NCBI RefSeq assembly: GCF_018127745.1
Contig: NZ_CP072333.1
Location: 1,302,001 to 1,366,000, forward strand
Length of the DNA stretch: 64,000 bases
Reading direction: 5' to 3'
Source of the DNA: Porphyromonas sp. oral taxon 275
Lineage (GTDB): Bacteria > Bacteroidota > Bacteroidia > Bacteroidales > Porphyromonadaceae
In this document: positions 18,510 to 27,482 of the stretch, one piece after another
How positions within the stretch are numbered: position 1 is the first letter of the stretch
Layout of the letters: every line of letters starts with the position of its first letter
Position numbers and translations under genes: made by a program
Notes under the pieces: model-generated
What the model was told of the DNA's origin: nothing
The model's database searches: none
The model's input: only the letters and a program-made list of their open reading frames with translations

Positions 18510-19135
18510 ATTCCTTATATCCTTGTGATGTCGTGGCGCAGGCAGTGCCCGCACCGATACCAATTCTTATACGCCCCTTTCTTGGGGCTATGGGTAAGTA
18601 ACGCTTGTTCCTTACCTTTTGTTTTGCCTAAGCCTTCGCGGCGCTCAGCTCAGTGCTTGCGCTCCTTACCTTGATTGCCCACCTCCGCCTCGCTGTCGTC
18701 CGCTCGCCTAGTCTCGAAGGAGCCTCACGGCCTACAACCACATCGCTCCCCAGCGAAGCGCAAGCATAGTCCGAGGCTCCCTGAGGGATATCAGTCAGGA
18801 CGCTGAGGGACGTCCTTCAGGAAGCTAAGGGATATCAGTCAGGCAGCTGAGGGATATCCCTCAAGACGCCCGCACAAGGCACGCAGTTTGCTTCGCCCCC
18901 CTTGCTCGCTCCCGCTGAGGCAGCTTAGGCGAGGCCTCACCAGCTGAACTGCGAGCACCTTTGGGCAATGGAAACGAACGAATGCTCCTACAAGCGTACT
19001 AGGCAATGCATCTACTCTAAGATTCCCCTCCCAAGGAGCGCAGCCTCGGAGCGCTTGCCCCTAAGCAAACCGAGCTATAGACGCGAGCTAGCTTGGGAAC
19101 AACACCGATGAGGGCGACAAGAGGGCCTAAAATAC
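18510..19135. other. Long gene-free region upstream of yceI
   Basis: About 625 bp with no supported gene and no clear TAnnTTTG box for yceI. It contains array B (18781-18868) and otherwise GC-rich sequence without recognisable structure. Confidence 0.6.
18781..18868 (+). repeat. 22-bp-period array B (4 units), the cleanest copy
   Basis: Four contiguous units start at 18781, 18803, 18825 and 18847, each beginning CTGAGGGA (CTAAGGGA in unit 3). Units 1 and 3 continue TATCAGTCAGG, unit 2 CGTCCTTCAGG, unit 4 TATCCCTCAAG. Unit 4 is nearly palindromic around GATATC. No spacer sequence intervenes. Confidence 0.88.
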
Positions 19136-19180
19136 AGTGTCCGCCCCTCCCTAGCCGAGGCTAAGGGAGAGGCGGACACT
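19136..19180 (-). terminator. Terminator of the methylmalonyl-CoA decarboxylase operon
   Basis: AGTGTCCGCC (19136-19145) pairs with GGCGGACACT (19171-19180), with further pairing of CTCCCT and AGGGAG inside. On the minus strand it is followed by CTGTATTTTA, 43 bp beyond the mmdB stop. Confidence 0.75.
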
Positions 19181-19222
19181 CTGTGCACCTATGGGGTGGC
19201 GAGGATATGCTATCTCTGAGAT

Positions 19223-20374
19223 CTAGCTGAGGAAGCTCAAGAGGATACCCGCGGCGACGGCTGAACCGATGACCCCAGCTACGTTGGGCCCCATGGCGTG
19301 CATGAGGAGGTAGTTGGTCGGGTCATACTCGAGGCCCAGCGTCTGCGAGATGCGCGCCGAGTCGGGCACAGCCGATACCCCGGCATTCCCGATAAGCGGG
19401 TTGATCCTATTCTCTGGCTTGAGGAAGAGGTTGAAGAGCTTCACAAAGAGGACTCCGCAGCAGGTGGCCACGATGAAGGAGAAGGCTCCGAGTCCGAAGA
19501 TCAGCACCGAGTTCCCCGTGAGGAACTCTGTGGCCTGCGTCGAGGCCCCGACCGTCACCCCTAGGAGGATGGTCACGGTGTCGATGAGTGGCCCCTTAGC
19601 CGTATCTGCCAGGCGCTTGGTGACGCCGCTCTCACGTAGCAGGTTCCCGAAGAAGAGCATACCCAGAAGAGGGAGCGCCGGTGGGACGAGCATCGTGGTG
19701 AGCAGCAGTCCTGCGATGGGGAAGATGATCTTCTCCGTCTGCGAGACCTGGCGGGGGCGCTTCATACGCATGACGCGCTCCTTGGAGGTCGTCAGTAGAC
19801 GCATGAAGGGGGGCTGGATCACCGGTACGAGGGCCATGTAGGAGTAGGCCGAGACAGCAATCGCGCCGAGTAGGTGGGGCGCTAGGCGGTTGGAGAGGAA
19901 GATAGCCGTAGGGCCATCAGCCCCGCCGATGATGCCTATAGCACCAGCCTCTGGGGGAGTAAAGCCCAGCCCCAGAGCTGTCATGTAGGCGGCGAAGATA
20001 CCAGCCTGCGCAGCAGCCCCGACGAGCATGAGCTTCGGGTTCGAGATGAGCGCGGTGAAGTCGGTCATGGCGCCGATCCCCAGAAAGATCAAGGGCGGAT
20101 ACCAGCCCTGTCGTACTCCCTGATAGAGGATATTCAGCACCGAACCTTCCTCGTAGATACCTACCTGCATCCCCTGCTGCATCGGGATATTACCGATGAG
20201 CATGCCGAAGCCAATGGGGATGAGCAGGAGGGGCTCGAACTCGTATTTGATCGCCAAGAAGATGAAGAGCAGCCCCACCAAGATCATGATGAGGTGGCCC
20301 ATCGTTGCATTCGCCATTCCCGTGAAGGAATAGAACGTCTGCATATTCTCGACTAAGAAGCCCCAGAAGGACAT
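19223..20374 (-). CDS. mmdB: Methylmalonyl-CoA decarboxylase beta subunit, Na+-translocating membrane carboxyl-lyase
   Basis: A 383-residue integral membrane protein of the OadB/GcdB/MmdB family. It decarboxylates carboxybiotin and uses the free energy to export Na+. About nine hydrophobic segments are visible. The re-entrant ion-site motif GGADGPTAIF (Asp153) is present, as is the C-terminal GNAGVSAVPDSAR loop. It is the last gene of a five-subunit decarboxylase operon, 4 bp after mmdC. The same family also serves oxaloacetate and glutaconyl-CoA decarboxylases; methylmalonyl-CoA is preferred because mce (epimerase) heads the operon and because of the mmdA-D-E-C-B order known from Veillonella. 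Confidence 0.93.
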   Translation of the reverse strand: MSFWGFLVENMQTFYSFTGMANATMGHLIMILVGLLFIFLAIKYEFEPLLLIPIGFGMLIGNIPMQQGMQVGIYEEGSVLNILYQGVRQGWYPPLIFLGIGAMTDFTALISNPKLMLVGAAAQAGIFAAYMTALGLGFTPPEAGAIGIIGGADGPTAIFLSNRLAPHLLGAIAVSAYSYMALVPVIQPPFMRLLTTSKERVMRMKRPRQVSQTEKIIFPIAGLLLTTMLVPPALPLLGMLFFGNLLRESGVTKRLADTAKGPLIDTVTILLGVTVGASTQATEFLTGNSVLIFGLGAFSFIVATCCGVLFVKLFNLFLKPENRINPLIGNAGVSAVPDSARISQTLGLEYDPTNYLLMHAMGPNVAGVIGSAVAAGILLSFLS

Positions 20375-20378
20375 AGTA

Positions 20379-20876
20379 CTAGCCTATGATGACGATGTCC
20401 GAGCCTTCGAGGATGTTGTCCCCCTTGGCTACCTTGATCGCCGTGATGACGCCATCGCACTCAGCGTTGATGTTGTTCTCCATCTTCATTGCTTCGAGGA
20501 TAGCGACGGTCTGGCCTGCCTTGACGCTGTCACCTACAGCTACCTTGATGTCGAGGATGACACCAGGCAGGGGCGACTGTACGGGCGTACCCTTGCCAGC
20601 AGGAGCAGCAGGCTCAGCAGCGGGGGCTGGAGCAGCGGCAGGAGCGATGGGCTGGGGTGCTGGGGCTGCAGCTGGAGCAGGGGCAGGAGCTGCAGCGGCT
20701 GCGGGTGCTGCGGCAGGCTTAGCTGCGGGGCGAGCCACTGGGGCGCTGAAGCCCTCGTCGAGGATGTCTACCTTGTAGGAGACCCCGTTCACTTCGACAG
20801 CAGCGGTCGTACCGTCGATATCGATGATGGCTACGCTGTAGTCGTTGCCGTTGATCTTATACTTGTACTCTTTCAT
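20379..20876 (-). CDS. mmdC: Methylmalonyl-CoA decarboxylase gamma subunit, biotin carrier
   Basis: A 165-residue biotin carboxyl carrier. An N-terminal ~45-residue domain docks to the complex; a flexible Pro/Ala linker (~46-95, almost only A and P) follows, then a biotinyl/lipoyl domain whose EAMKMEN motif places the biotin on Lys131. It shuttles the carboxyl group from MmdA in the cytosol to MmdB in the membrane. The long Ala-Pro tether is normal for the family. It lies between the small epsilon-subunit gene and mmdB. Confidence 0.95.
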   Translation of the reverse strand: MKEYKYKINGNDYSVAIIDIDGTTAAVEVNGVSYKVDILDEGFSAPVARPAAKPAAAPAAAAAPAPAPAAAPAPQPIAPAAAPAPAAEPAAPAGKGTPVQSPLPGVILDIKVAVGDSVKAGQTVAILEAMKMENNINAECDGVITAIKVAKGDNILEGSDIVIIG

Positions 20877-20911
20877 GAGGATGCGTTATTTGTTGGTGTG
20901 GTATATCTGTA

Positions 20912-21088
20912 CTATCGAGTAGGCAGCACACGCATGGTGTGCGCCTTGGAGCTCCAGGCCGAGGGGACGCTGCTACGCTTGTAGGTCAGCACGTAGGACT
21001 CTTGGTCGTGATTGTGCTTACCCAGCTCCTCATGCAGGGCATAGGAGATAGCGGCGAAGACCTCGGAGAGATTCTTTTCCTGCTGCAT
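20912..21088 (-). CDS. mmdE: Small methylmalonyl-CoA decarboxylase epsilon-like subunit (58 aa)
   Basis: A 58-residue ORF starting MQQEKNLSEVFAAISYALHE and ending VLPTR. Its segment AISYALHEELGKHNHDQESYVLT mirrors the C-terminus of the neighbouring MmdD (AIAMALASEREAQHDHESYVLT), which suggests one derives from the other. In Veillonella the ~55-residue epsilon subunit MmdE likewise resembles the C-terminus of delta and sits in the order mmdA-D-E-C-B; the order here is identical. Epsilon is not needed for catalysis there but stabilises the complex. The gap to mmdD is 15 bp and to mmdC 35 bp. The protein is short enough to be missed by automatic callers. Confidence 0.8.
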   Translation of the reverse strand: MQQEKNLSEVFAAISYALHEELGKHNHDQESYVLTYKRSSVPSAWSSKAHTMRVLPTR

Positions 21089-21103
21089 AATGCGGGGTTT
21101 CGA

Positions 21104-21604
21104 TTAGTGATTATAGCGTTGTAGCCCCTGGATGCGCGCATTCCACTGCGTAGGTCGGCGGCGAATGGTCAGGACGTAGCTCTCGTGGTCGTGCTGGGCC
21201 TCGCGCTCGCTAGCCAGTGCCATAGCTATGGCGGCAGCTAGCTCACCCGAGGGCGCAGTGCTCGCGGCGCGGAGGGCCAGCGAGATGGCCACTAGAGCCT
21301 CTGGACTGGGCTTCGCTGCTCCAGAGGCAGCGGGGCTACCAGCGGTAGCCTGCGCTACGGGAGCTGTACCCTTACCTCTGGTGAAGAGGCAGCCTAGGTA
21401 CTTGAAGACCAGCACGAGCATCGTGAGGGCGAGGAAGACGACGAGGACGGCCGTGAGGGTCATGATGAGCCCTGCAGGATCCTGCGCTTGCAGGGTCTGC
21501 ACCTTCGCGGAGAGCGGGGCGGTCTCGGCCGCCCACAGGCTATCCGCGGCGGCTGCTCCGAGGAGCAGGCCAGCGGATAGTGTGTATCTGCGTAGGGTAT
21601 TCAT
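21104..21604 (-). CDS. mmdD: Methylmalonyl-CoA decarboxylase delta subunit (OadG-like membrane anchor)
   Basis: About 166 residues. A cleavable-looking signal (MNTLRRYTLSAGLLLGAAAADSLWA) is followed by one strong membrane span (LIMTLTAVLVVFLALTMLVLVFKYLGCLF, ~45-73), an Ala/Pro linker and a conserved C-terminal tail HDHESYVLTIRRR. OadG/MmdD subunits tether the carboxyltransferase and biotin carrier to the membrane subunit. ATG 21604 was preferred to an upstream in-frame GTG at 21631 because it begins the signal peptide; the start is uncertain by 9 codons. It follows mmdA by 48 bp. Confidence 0.88.
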   Translation of the reverse strand: MNTLRRYTLSAGLLLGAAAADSLWAAETAPLSAKVQTLQAQDPAGLIMTLTAVLVVFLALTMLVLVFKYLGCLFTRGKGTAPVAQATAGSPAASGAAKPSPEALVAISLALRAASTAPSGELAAAIAMALASEREAQHDHESYVLTIRRRPTQWNARIQGLQRYNH

Positions 21605-21652
21605 GCTGCGGTAGAGCTTGAATGAGGACACGGCTGCGTCTCCAGCGCTAGA

Positions 21653-23206
21653 CTAGAGAGGCAGGTTGTCGTGCTTCTTGGCAGGATTGATCTGCTTCTT
21701 GGTACGCAGCTGCTCGAGGGCGCGGATGATGCGGAAGCGCGTGTTGCGTGGCTCGATGACATCATCCATGAAGCCATAGGAGGCAGCGTTGTAGGGGTTG
21801 GCGAAGGCCTTGCGGTATTCCTCTTCCTTCTGTGCAGCAGCCTCGGCGGGGTTCTCAGAGGCGGCTACTTCCTTGGCGAAGATGACCTCTACGGCACCTG
21901 CAGGGCCCATCACAGCGATCTCAGCCGAGGGCCAAGCGAGGTTGACATCCGAGCGGAGGTGCTTGGAGCTCATGACGATGTAGGCACCACCATAGGCCTT
22001 ACGCAGCGTGACGGTGATCTTGGGCACCGTAGCCTCCCCGTAGGCGTAGAGCAGCTTAGCACCGTGGACGATGACCCCATTGTACTCCTGGCCCGTACCG
22101 GGGAGGAAGCCTGGGACGTCGACGAGCGTAACCAGAGGGATGTTGAAGGCGTCACAGAAGCGGACGAAGCGGGCAGCCTTACGCGAAGCGTTGCTGTCGA
22201 GCGCACCGGCCATAACCATGGGCTGGTTCGCTACGATACCGACGCTCTGACCGTTGAAGCGAGCGAAGCCGATGATGATGTTCTTGGCGTAGTCCTTGTG
22301 GATCTCGAGGAACTCACCGTTATCGACGATCGTGCCGATGACGTCATACATGTTGTAGCCGCGGTTGGGCTGGTCGGGGATGATGGTATTGAGGACATCA
22401 TCGACGCGGTCTACAGCGTCCGTGGGCTCTACGCAGGGAGCCTCCTCCATGTTGTTCTGAGGGATGAAGGAGAGCAGGTGACGGATGAGGCGGATACCCT
22501 CCTCTTCGTTGTCGACGGCGAAGTGAGCGACACCACTCTTGGAGGCGTGTACGCTAGCACCACCGAGCTGCTCCTGCGTCACATCCTCGCCCGTGACGGT
22601 CTTGACGACCTTAGGCCCGGTGAGGAACATGTAGCTCGTGCCCTTGCTCATGATGTTGAAGTCCGTCAGTGCGGGCGAGTAGACAGCACCCCCAGCGCAG
22701 GGACCGAAGATCGCGGAGATCTGAGGGACGACACCCGAGGCCAGGATATTGTTCTGGAAGATGTCCCCGTAGCCGCTCAGGGCGTTGATCCCCTCCTGGA
22801 TACGAGCACCGCCCGAGTCATTCAGACCGATGACAGGGGCACCCATGAGCATAGCCAGCTCCATGACCTTACAGATCTTGGAAGCGAGCATCTCAGAGAG
22901 GGCACCGCCGAAGACCGTGAAGTCCTGAGCGAAGACGTAGACCAGACGACCATCGATCGTACCCGAGCCCGTGACGACGCCGTCACCGAGGAACTTCGTC
23001 TTGTCGATACCGAAGTTGGTAGAGCGGTGCAGGACGAAGGTATCGATCTCGTCGAAGCTGCCTTCGTCGAGGAGCATGGCGATACGCTCACGTGCGGTGA
23101 ACTTGCCCTTCTGATGCTGGCTGTCGATTCGCTTCTGGCCGCCACCGAGGTGCGCCTGGGCACGGAGCTGGATCAGCTCCTTGATTTTCTCTAACTGAAC
23201 ACTCAT
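21653..23206 (-). CDS. mmdA: Methylmalonyl-CoA decarboxylase alpha subunit, carboxyltransferase
   Basis: A 517-residue acyl-CoA carboxyltransferase of the crotonase-like superfamily. It moves the carboxyl group of (S)-methylmalonyl-CoA to biotin on MmdC. N-terminal and C-terminal carboxyltransferase halves are both complete; oxyanion-forming glycine loops are GGARIQEG with [12 protein letters not shown] in the first half and [18 protein letters not shown] with [13 protein letters not shown] in the second. Length is standard (~510). It is cytosolic and membrane-associated through MmdD. It follows mce after 167 bp, within which a 13-bp stem-loop may adjust expression between the two. Confidence 0.95.
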   Translation of the reverse strand: MSVQLEKIKELIQLRAQAHLGGGQKRIDSQHQKGKFTARERIAMLLDEGSFDEIDTFVLHRSTNFGIDKTKFLGDGVVTGSGTIDGRLVYVFAQDFTVFGGALSEMLASKICKVMELAMLMGAPVIGLNDSGGARIQEGINALSGYGDIFQNNILASGVVPQISAIFGPCAGGAVYSPALTDFNIMSKGTSYMFLTGPKVVKTVTGEDVTQEQLGGASVHASKSGVAHFAVDNEEEGIRLIRHLLSFIPQNNMEEAPCVEPTDAVDRVDDVLNTIIPDQPNRGYNMYDVIGTIVDNGEFLEIHKDYAKNIIIGFARFNGQSVGIVANQPMVMAGALDSNASRKAARFVRFCDAFNIPLVTLVDVPGFLPGTGQEYNGVIVHGAKLLYAYGEATVPKITVTLRKAYGGAYIVMSSKHLRSDVNLAWPSAEIAVMGPAGAVEVIFAKEVAASENPAEAAAQKEEEYRKAFANPYNAASYGFMDDVIEPRNTRFRIIRALEQLRTKKQINPAKKHDNLPL

Positions 23207-23314
23207 ATTGATTAGCTTTTAGACTATTGCTTGTCTAGGTAGTTTGATGGGAAGTCCCGCCGCGGATCCTCTAGGCGCTCAGCCTAGGCTCCCGACAGCG
23301 AGAGGGACACAAGC

Positions 23315-23364
23315 GAGGATGGGATGACAGTAGCCTGATATAGTACTACTATCATCCCATCCTC
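23315..23364 (-). other. Stem-loop between mce and mmdA
   Basis: GAGGATGGGATGA (23315-23327) pairs perfectly with TCATCCCATCCTC (23352-23364), with partial extension (AGTAG/CTACT). On the minus strand no T tract follows, so it looks more like an attenuator or mRNA-processing/stabilising element than a full terminator. Confidence 0.55.
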
Positions 23365-23373
23365 ATCAGATGC

Positions 23374-23787
23374 TTACTTGACGTCGCGGCTATCGCATAG
23401 CTCGGTGAGGACGCCCAGCGTGCTCTTGGGGTGAAGGAAGCCGATATTGAGCCCCTCAGCACCCTTGCGCGACTGCTTGTCGATGAGCTGTACCCCCTTG
23501 TCGCCCAGCTCCTGGAGCGCCTCGTCGGTATTGGGCACTGCGAAGGCGATGTGGTGGATCCCCTCGCCGCGCTTCTCGATGAACTTAGCGATCGTGCTTT
23601 CAGGCGAGGTAGCCTCGAGGAGCTCGATCTTCGTCTGACCGACCTTGAAGAAAGCCGTCTTGACCTTCTGGTCAGCAACTTCCTCAATGTTATAGCACTT
23701 CAGCCCTAGGAGACCTTCGTAGTAGGGCAGGGAGGCCTCGATGCTCTTGACAGCAATACCGAGGTGTTCGATGTGTGTAAGGTTCAT
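23374..23787 (-). CDS. mce: Methylmalonyl-CoA epimerase
   Basis: A 137-residue metal-dependent epimerase of the vicinal-oxygen-chelate (glyoxalase) fold. It interconverts (R)- and (S)-methylmalonyl-CoA between the B12 mutase and the decarboxylase in propionate formation from succinate. Metal ligands fit THIEHLGIAVKSIE (His7 or His8), GEGIHHIAFAVPN (His ~88) and the late GVLTELCDS (Glu ~132). Length and motifs are standard. It heads the mmd operon, which fixes the decarboxylase substrate as methylmalonyl-CoA. Confidence 0.93.
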   Translation of the reverse strand: MNLTHIEHLGIAVKSIEASLPYYEGLLGLKCYNIEEVADQKVKTAFFKVGQTKIELLEATSPESTIAKFIEKRGEGIHHIAFAVPNTDEALQELGDKGVQLIDKQSRKGAEGLNIGFLHPKSTLGVLTELCDSRDVK

Positions 23788-23819
23788 AAGCTATCTGTGA
23801 TGCTTTGAATAATGTTGGT

Positions 23820-23858
23820 GCGGGGGACGCTCCCCCGCCTGTTCCTACTGCAAATGTA
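23820..23858 (-). promoter_or_regulatory. mce/mmd operon -7 box and leader hairpin
   Basis: The minus strand carries TACATTTG (23851-23858), an exact TAnnTTTG box. Just downstream, in the leader, GCGGGGGA (23820-23827) pairs perfectly with TCCCCCGC (23831-23838) around a 3-nt loop, 33 bp before the mce ATG. No clear -33 element is seen. Confidence 0.55.
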
Positions 23859-24453
23859 AGAATATATCTCTAATCCCAGGCCATGCTCCGCACCCGAGCC
23901 TGTCGAGGGCCTGCGGGCAGCCTACGCTCTGGCCACTCGGGGCCGCACTCAGGCAGGCCTCGCACCGAGCTGCGACCTAAGGGGGACGCCGCCGCGAGGC
24001 AAAGGGGAGCGGGAAAAGTAATATAAGAACTGGCACTGAGGGCTATCAGTCAGCGCGCTGAGGGATAAGGGGGACGGCGAAAAGTAATATAAGAATTCTC
24101 GGCGCCCCTATAGACGCGCCACGCTGAACTACAGCTCGCGCCTTGCTGAGGGCTTGCTTGGGGCGCGGGGAGTCCTTGGTCGAAGCTCGTGGAGCGCTTA
24201 TGCACACCTTCCCGAGGGCATTCCACCCAGGCAGCGAGGCCCAGCTCCCCTACCCCTCAGCGCTCCGAGCGAGGTGCGGGAGCGGCAGTCGCGGGGCAAG
24301 CGCAGCGGCTGGAGGAGGCCACTTCGGAGGCCGCTCGGAGCTGCTCCCTATACATTATTATATAGCCCCTCGCCCGAGGGGGTGCGGAGGCTCCGCAAGC
24401 GGGGGCAGCGCAGGCACAGGAGGCTGGCAGTGGGATATTACGTAGAAAACGGC
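23859..24453. other. Divergent intergenic region between mce and secDF
   Basis: No gene is supported; short open frames at 24143-24519 are compositional and overlap the secDF promoter. Apart from array C, nothing else was recognised. Confidence 0.6.
24014..24101 (+). repeat. 22-bp-period array C (4 units) mixing AT-rich and GATATC-type units
   Basis: Units start at 24014, 24036, 24058 and 24080. Units 1 and 4 both begin AAAAGTAATATAAGAA and lie exactly 66 bp (3 x 22) apart. Units 2 and 3 are CTGAGGG-type; unit 2 reads CTGAGGGCTATCAGTCAG. This joins the AT-rich array at 11903-12276 and the GATATC-type arrays into one family. It lies in the divergent gap between mce and secDF. Confidence 0.82.
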
Positions 24454-24461
24454 TATTTTTG
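24454..24461 (+). promoter_or_regulatory. secDF -7 box
   Basis: TATTTTTG fits TAnnTTTG, 71 bp upstream of the secDF ATG. No clear -33 element is seen. Confidence 0.6.
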
Positions 24462-24532
24462 TGGGCGTTATACCCCTATATCCACACAGGACCCAAGGAA
24501 TCAGATAACAATTATATAAGTAAACAGACACG

Positions 24533-27445
24533 ATGCAAAACAAAGGATTTGTGACCTTCGTCACAGCGAGCTTGGCTTTGATCTGTGCCTTCTACCTATC
24601 CTTCTCCTTCGTAACGAACCATTACGATAAAAAGGCGGAGCAGATGGGTGAGGCTGCGGGCAAGGCCTACCTCGACTCGATGGCCAACGAGAAGGTCTAC
24701 TTCGGCTACACCCTCAAGGAGGTGCGTCAGCAGCAGATCGGTCTTGGGCTTGACCTCAAGGGCGGGATGAACGTCATCCTCAAGCTCAACGCTGCCGATC
24801 TAGTGAAGAATCTCGCTGGTAATCCAGAGGACCCCAACTTCGCGAAGGCACTCGATGCTGCCTCCAAGAGTCCCTCACAGAGCAACTACATCGACCAGTT
24901 CGTCACCGAGTACAAGCGACTCAGCCCTGGGGCTAACCTAGCCGTCCTCTTCGGCTCGGGCGACCTGCGCGACCAGATCAACCCCTCCACGAGTGAGGCT
25001 AAGGTCATCGAGCTGCTCAAGGAGAAGTACAACAGTGCTGTCGAGGCCTCGTTCAACGTCCTGCGTGTACGTATCGACCGCTTCGGGGTCGTAGCGCCCA
25101 ACCTGCAGCGCCTCGAGGGCCAGGGCCGCATCCTCGTCGAGCTCCCTGGTGTCAAGGAGCCCGAGCGTGTACGCGAGCTCCTGCAGCGTAGCGCCAACCT
25201 TCAGTTCTGGCGCACCTACACCATCGAGGAGGTGGGCAACGACCTAATGGGTCTGAGCGATCGCCTGCTGGCACTCGGTGCTCCCGCACCTGCTGCAGCC
25301 CCCGCCGACAGCCTCGCCGCTGACTCCACGCACCAGCATGTAGCTACGGCACCCGCCGCTGCTGTACCTGCCCACATCGACACGCTGGCCAAGTACCTGC
25401 AGATCGGTGGTCGTGGTGGCGCTACTGTCGCTATCGCCAACGACCGCGACCGCAGCAAGATCGACTCCCTGCTGGCCCTGGCGACAGAGCACAAGCTCCT
25501 ACCCGAGGACCTCAAGCTCATGTGGGGTGCTAAGGCGATTGAAGACCCCAAGACGGGTAAGGCTACCAGCCTCTACGAGCTCTACGCCATCCGCACCAAC
25601 CGCAGCGGCAAGCCCGACCTCTCGGGGGATGTCGTCGTCAGTGCTAAGGGCGACGTAGACCACCAGCAGATCGGTAGCGCTCAGCCCCACGTCTCCATGA
25701 CGATGAACCAGGAGGGCGCTCAGATCTGGGCACGCCTGACGAAGGAGAACAAGTACCGCTGCATCGCCATCGTCCTCGACGGGGTCGTCTACTCCGCCCC
25801 CAGCATCCGTGACGAGATCACGGGCGGGCAGTCCTCCATCTCGGGGAACTTCACCATCGAGGAGGCGACCGACCTGGCGAACGTGCTGAACTCGGGTAAG
25901 ATGGAGACCACCATCGTCATCGAGCAGGAGAACGTCGTAGGGCCTACCCTCGGCCGTGCCTCCATCGAGGCTGGGATCATCTCCTTCGCCATCGCTCTGG
26001 TGCTGCTGATGATCTACATGTGCCTGGCCTATGGCTTCATCCCTGGGATGATCGCCAACCTCGCCCTCGTGGTCAATAGCTTCTTCACCCTCGGGATCCT
26101 GGCTTCCTTCAACGCTGTGCTCACCCTCTCGGGGATCGCCGGGCTTGTCCTGACCCTCGGTATGGCGGTGGACGCCAACGTGCTCATCAACGAGCGCATC
26201 AAGGAGGAGCTGCGCAAGGGCAAGGGCATGACGCGCGCCATCGCCGACGGCTATGGCAATGCCTTCAGCGCTATCTTCGACTCCAACCTCACGTCCATCA
26301 TCACGGGCGTAGTCCTCTTCTACTTCGGCTCGGGCCCCATCCGCGGCTTCGCCACGACGCTCATCATCGGTCTGGTAGCCTCCTTCATCACGGCGGTCTT
26401 CCTCACCCGTATGGCCTTCGAGGCGCTGGATAAGCACCACAAGCTGGACAAGGTGACCTACACGACAGCCATGACGCGCAATCTGCTGGTCGACCCCAAG
26501 TTCAACTTCCTCGGCGCTCGCATCAAGGGCTACATCCTGCCCGCAGTGCTGCTCATCGCTGGGCTCGTAAGCTACATCAGTGTAGGGCTCAATCAGGGGA
26601 TCGAGTTCTCGGGCGGACGTAACTACATCATCAAGTTCGACCAGAAGGTAGACAACCAGCAGGTCCGTGAACGTCTGGCTCCCGTCCTCGACGGCAAGCT
26701 CGTCCTCACTGCCATTGGTACCGAGGGCAACGAGGTACGCGTCTCGACGAACTACCTCATCGAGAACTCGGGCGACCAGGTAGAGCAGGAGCTCGTGTCC
26801 AAGCTCTACGAAGGGCTCAATGGCTTCTATAAGGTCAAGCCCAGCCAGGCAGACTTCGCGACCGAGTACATCGTCAGTTCGCAGAAGGTCAGCGCTAGCA
26901 TGTCCTCCGACATCACGCAGGGCGCCGTCATCGCCGTCTGCCTCGCGCTGCTCTTCATGGCCGTGTACATCCTCATCCGCTTCCGCAACGTAGCCTTCTC
27001 CATCGGGGCCTTCGCCTCGGTCACGGTCACGACGCTGCTCATCATCGCCATGTACGCGCTGCTGTGGAAGGTCATGCCCTTCACCATGGAGGTAGACCAG
27101 AACTTCATCGCCGCCCTACTGGCCGTCATCGGCTATGCCATCAATGACGTGGTGATCGTCTTCGACCGTATCCGTGAGGAGCTAGGTCTGCGTCCGCAGG
27201 CAGAGCGCTTCGAGGTGATCAACGGCGCACTGAACTCGACGCTCTCCCGTACGCTGAATACTTCCTTCACGACCTTCCTCGTGATGATCATCGTCTTCGG
27301 CTTCGGTGGTGCCTCGATGCGTAGCTTCACCTTCACCATCCTCCTCGGGATCATCTTCGGTACCTACTGCACGCTCTTCGTCGCTACGCCGATCGCCTAC
27401 GAGCTGATCAAGCGTCGCAGCGCCAAGGCAGCAGTCAAGGCCTAG
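24533..27445 (+). CDS. secDF: Fused protein translocase subunit SecDF
   Basis: A 970-residue fusion of SecD and SecF, the usual form in Bacteroidota. It is an inner-membrane, proton-driven partner of SecYEG that helps pull exported proteins into the periplasm. Order: TM1 (~8-28), the large P1 domain (LGLDLKGGMNVILKL, RIDRFGVVAPNLQRLEGQGRI) with an Ala/Pro-rich insertion (~255-285), TM2-6 with GMAVDANVLINERIKEEL (D-motif), then the SecF half from ~650 (QGIEFSGGRNYIIKF, AVIGYAINDVVIVFDRIREE). Length is normal. It feeds the precursor supply for the T9SS cargo and the many lipoproteins encoded nearby. Single-gene unit, ended by the best terminator in the window. Confidence 0.96.
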   Translation: MQNKGFVTFVTASLALICAFYLSFSFVTNHYDKKAEQMGEAAGKAYLDSMANEKVYFGYTLKEVRQQQIGLGLDLKGGMNVILKLNAADLVKNLAGNPEDPNFAKALDAASKSPSQSNYIDQFVTEYKRLSPGANLAVLFGSGDLRDQINPSTSEAKVIELLKEKYNSAVEASFNVLRVRIDRFGVVAPNLQRLEGQGRILVELPGVKEPERVRELLQRSANLQFWRTYTIEEVGNDLMGLSDRLLALGAPAPAAAPADSLAADSTHQHVATAPAAAVPAHIDTLAKYLQIGGRGGATVAIANDRDRSKIDSLLALATEHKLLPEDLKLMWGAKAIEDPKTGKATSLYELYAIRTNRSGKPDLSGDVVVSAKGDVDHQQIGSAQPHVSMTMNQEGAQIWARLTKENKYRCIAIVLDGVVYSAPSIRDEITGGQSSISGNFTIEEATDLANVLNSGKMETTIVIEQENVVGPTLGRASIEAGIISFAIALVLLMIYMCLAYGFIPGMIANLALVVNSFFTLGILASFNAVLTLSGIAGLVLTLGMAVDANVLINERIKEELRKGKGMTRAIADGYGNAFSAIFDSNLTSIITGVVLFYFGSGPIRGFATTLIIGLVASFITAVFLTRMAFEALDKHHKLDKVTYTTAMTRNLLVDPKFNFLGARIKGYILPAVLLIAGLVSYISVGLNQGIEFSGGRNYIIKFDQKVDNQQVRERLAPVLDGKLVLTAIGTEGNEVRVSTNYLIENSGDQVEQELVSKLYEGLNGFYKVKPSQADFATEYIVSSQKVSASMSSDITQGAVIAVCLALLFMAVYILIRFRNVAFSIGAFASVTVTTLLIIAMYALLWKVMPFTMEVDQNFIAALLAVIGYAINDVVIVFDRIREELGLRPQAERFEVINGALNSTLSRTLNTSFTTFLVMIIVFGFGGASMRSFTFTILLGIIFGTYCTLFVATPIAYELIKRRSAKAAVKA

Positions 27446-27482
27446 TCCTCCCGCCTCGGGCTCGCTCCTAGCGTAGCCCATG

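Noticed and set aside
18781..18868. CRISPR array
   Set aside because: The units are contiguous 22-mers without unique spacers, arrays are only about four units long, and no cas genes are present.
21671..23194. 507-codon plus-strand gene antisense to mmdA
   Set aside because: It is an antisense frame left open by the strong codon bias of mmdA; its translation is acidic, Val/Asp-rich and matches nothing, while mmdA is a clear, complete gene.
24143..24519. Small genes upstream of secDF
   Set aside because: The frames overlap the secDF -7 box and leader and are rich in Arg/Gly/Ser from GC-rich DNA; no motif supports them.
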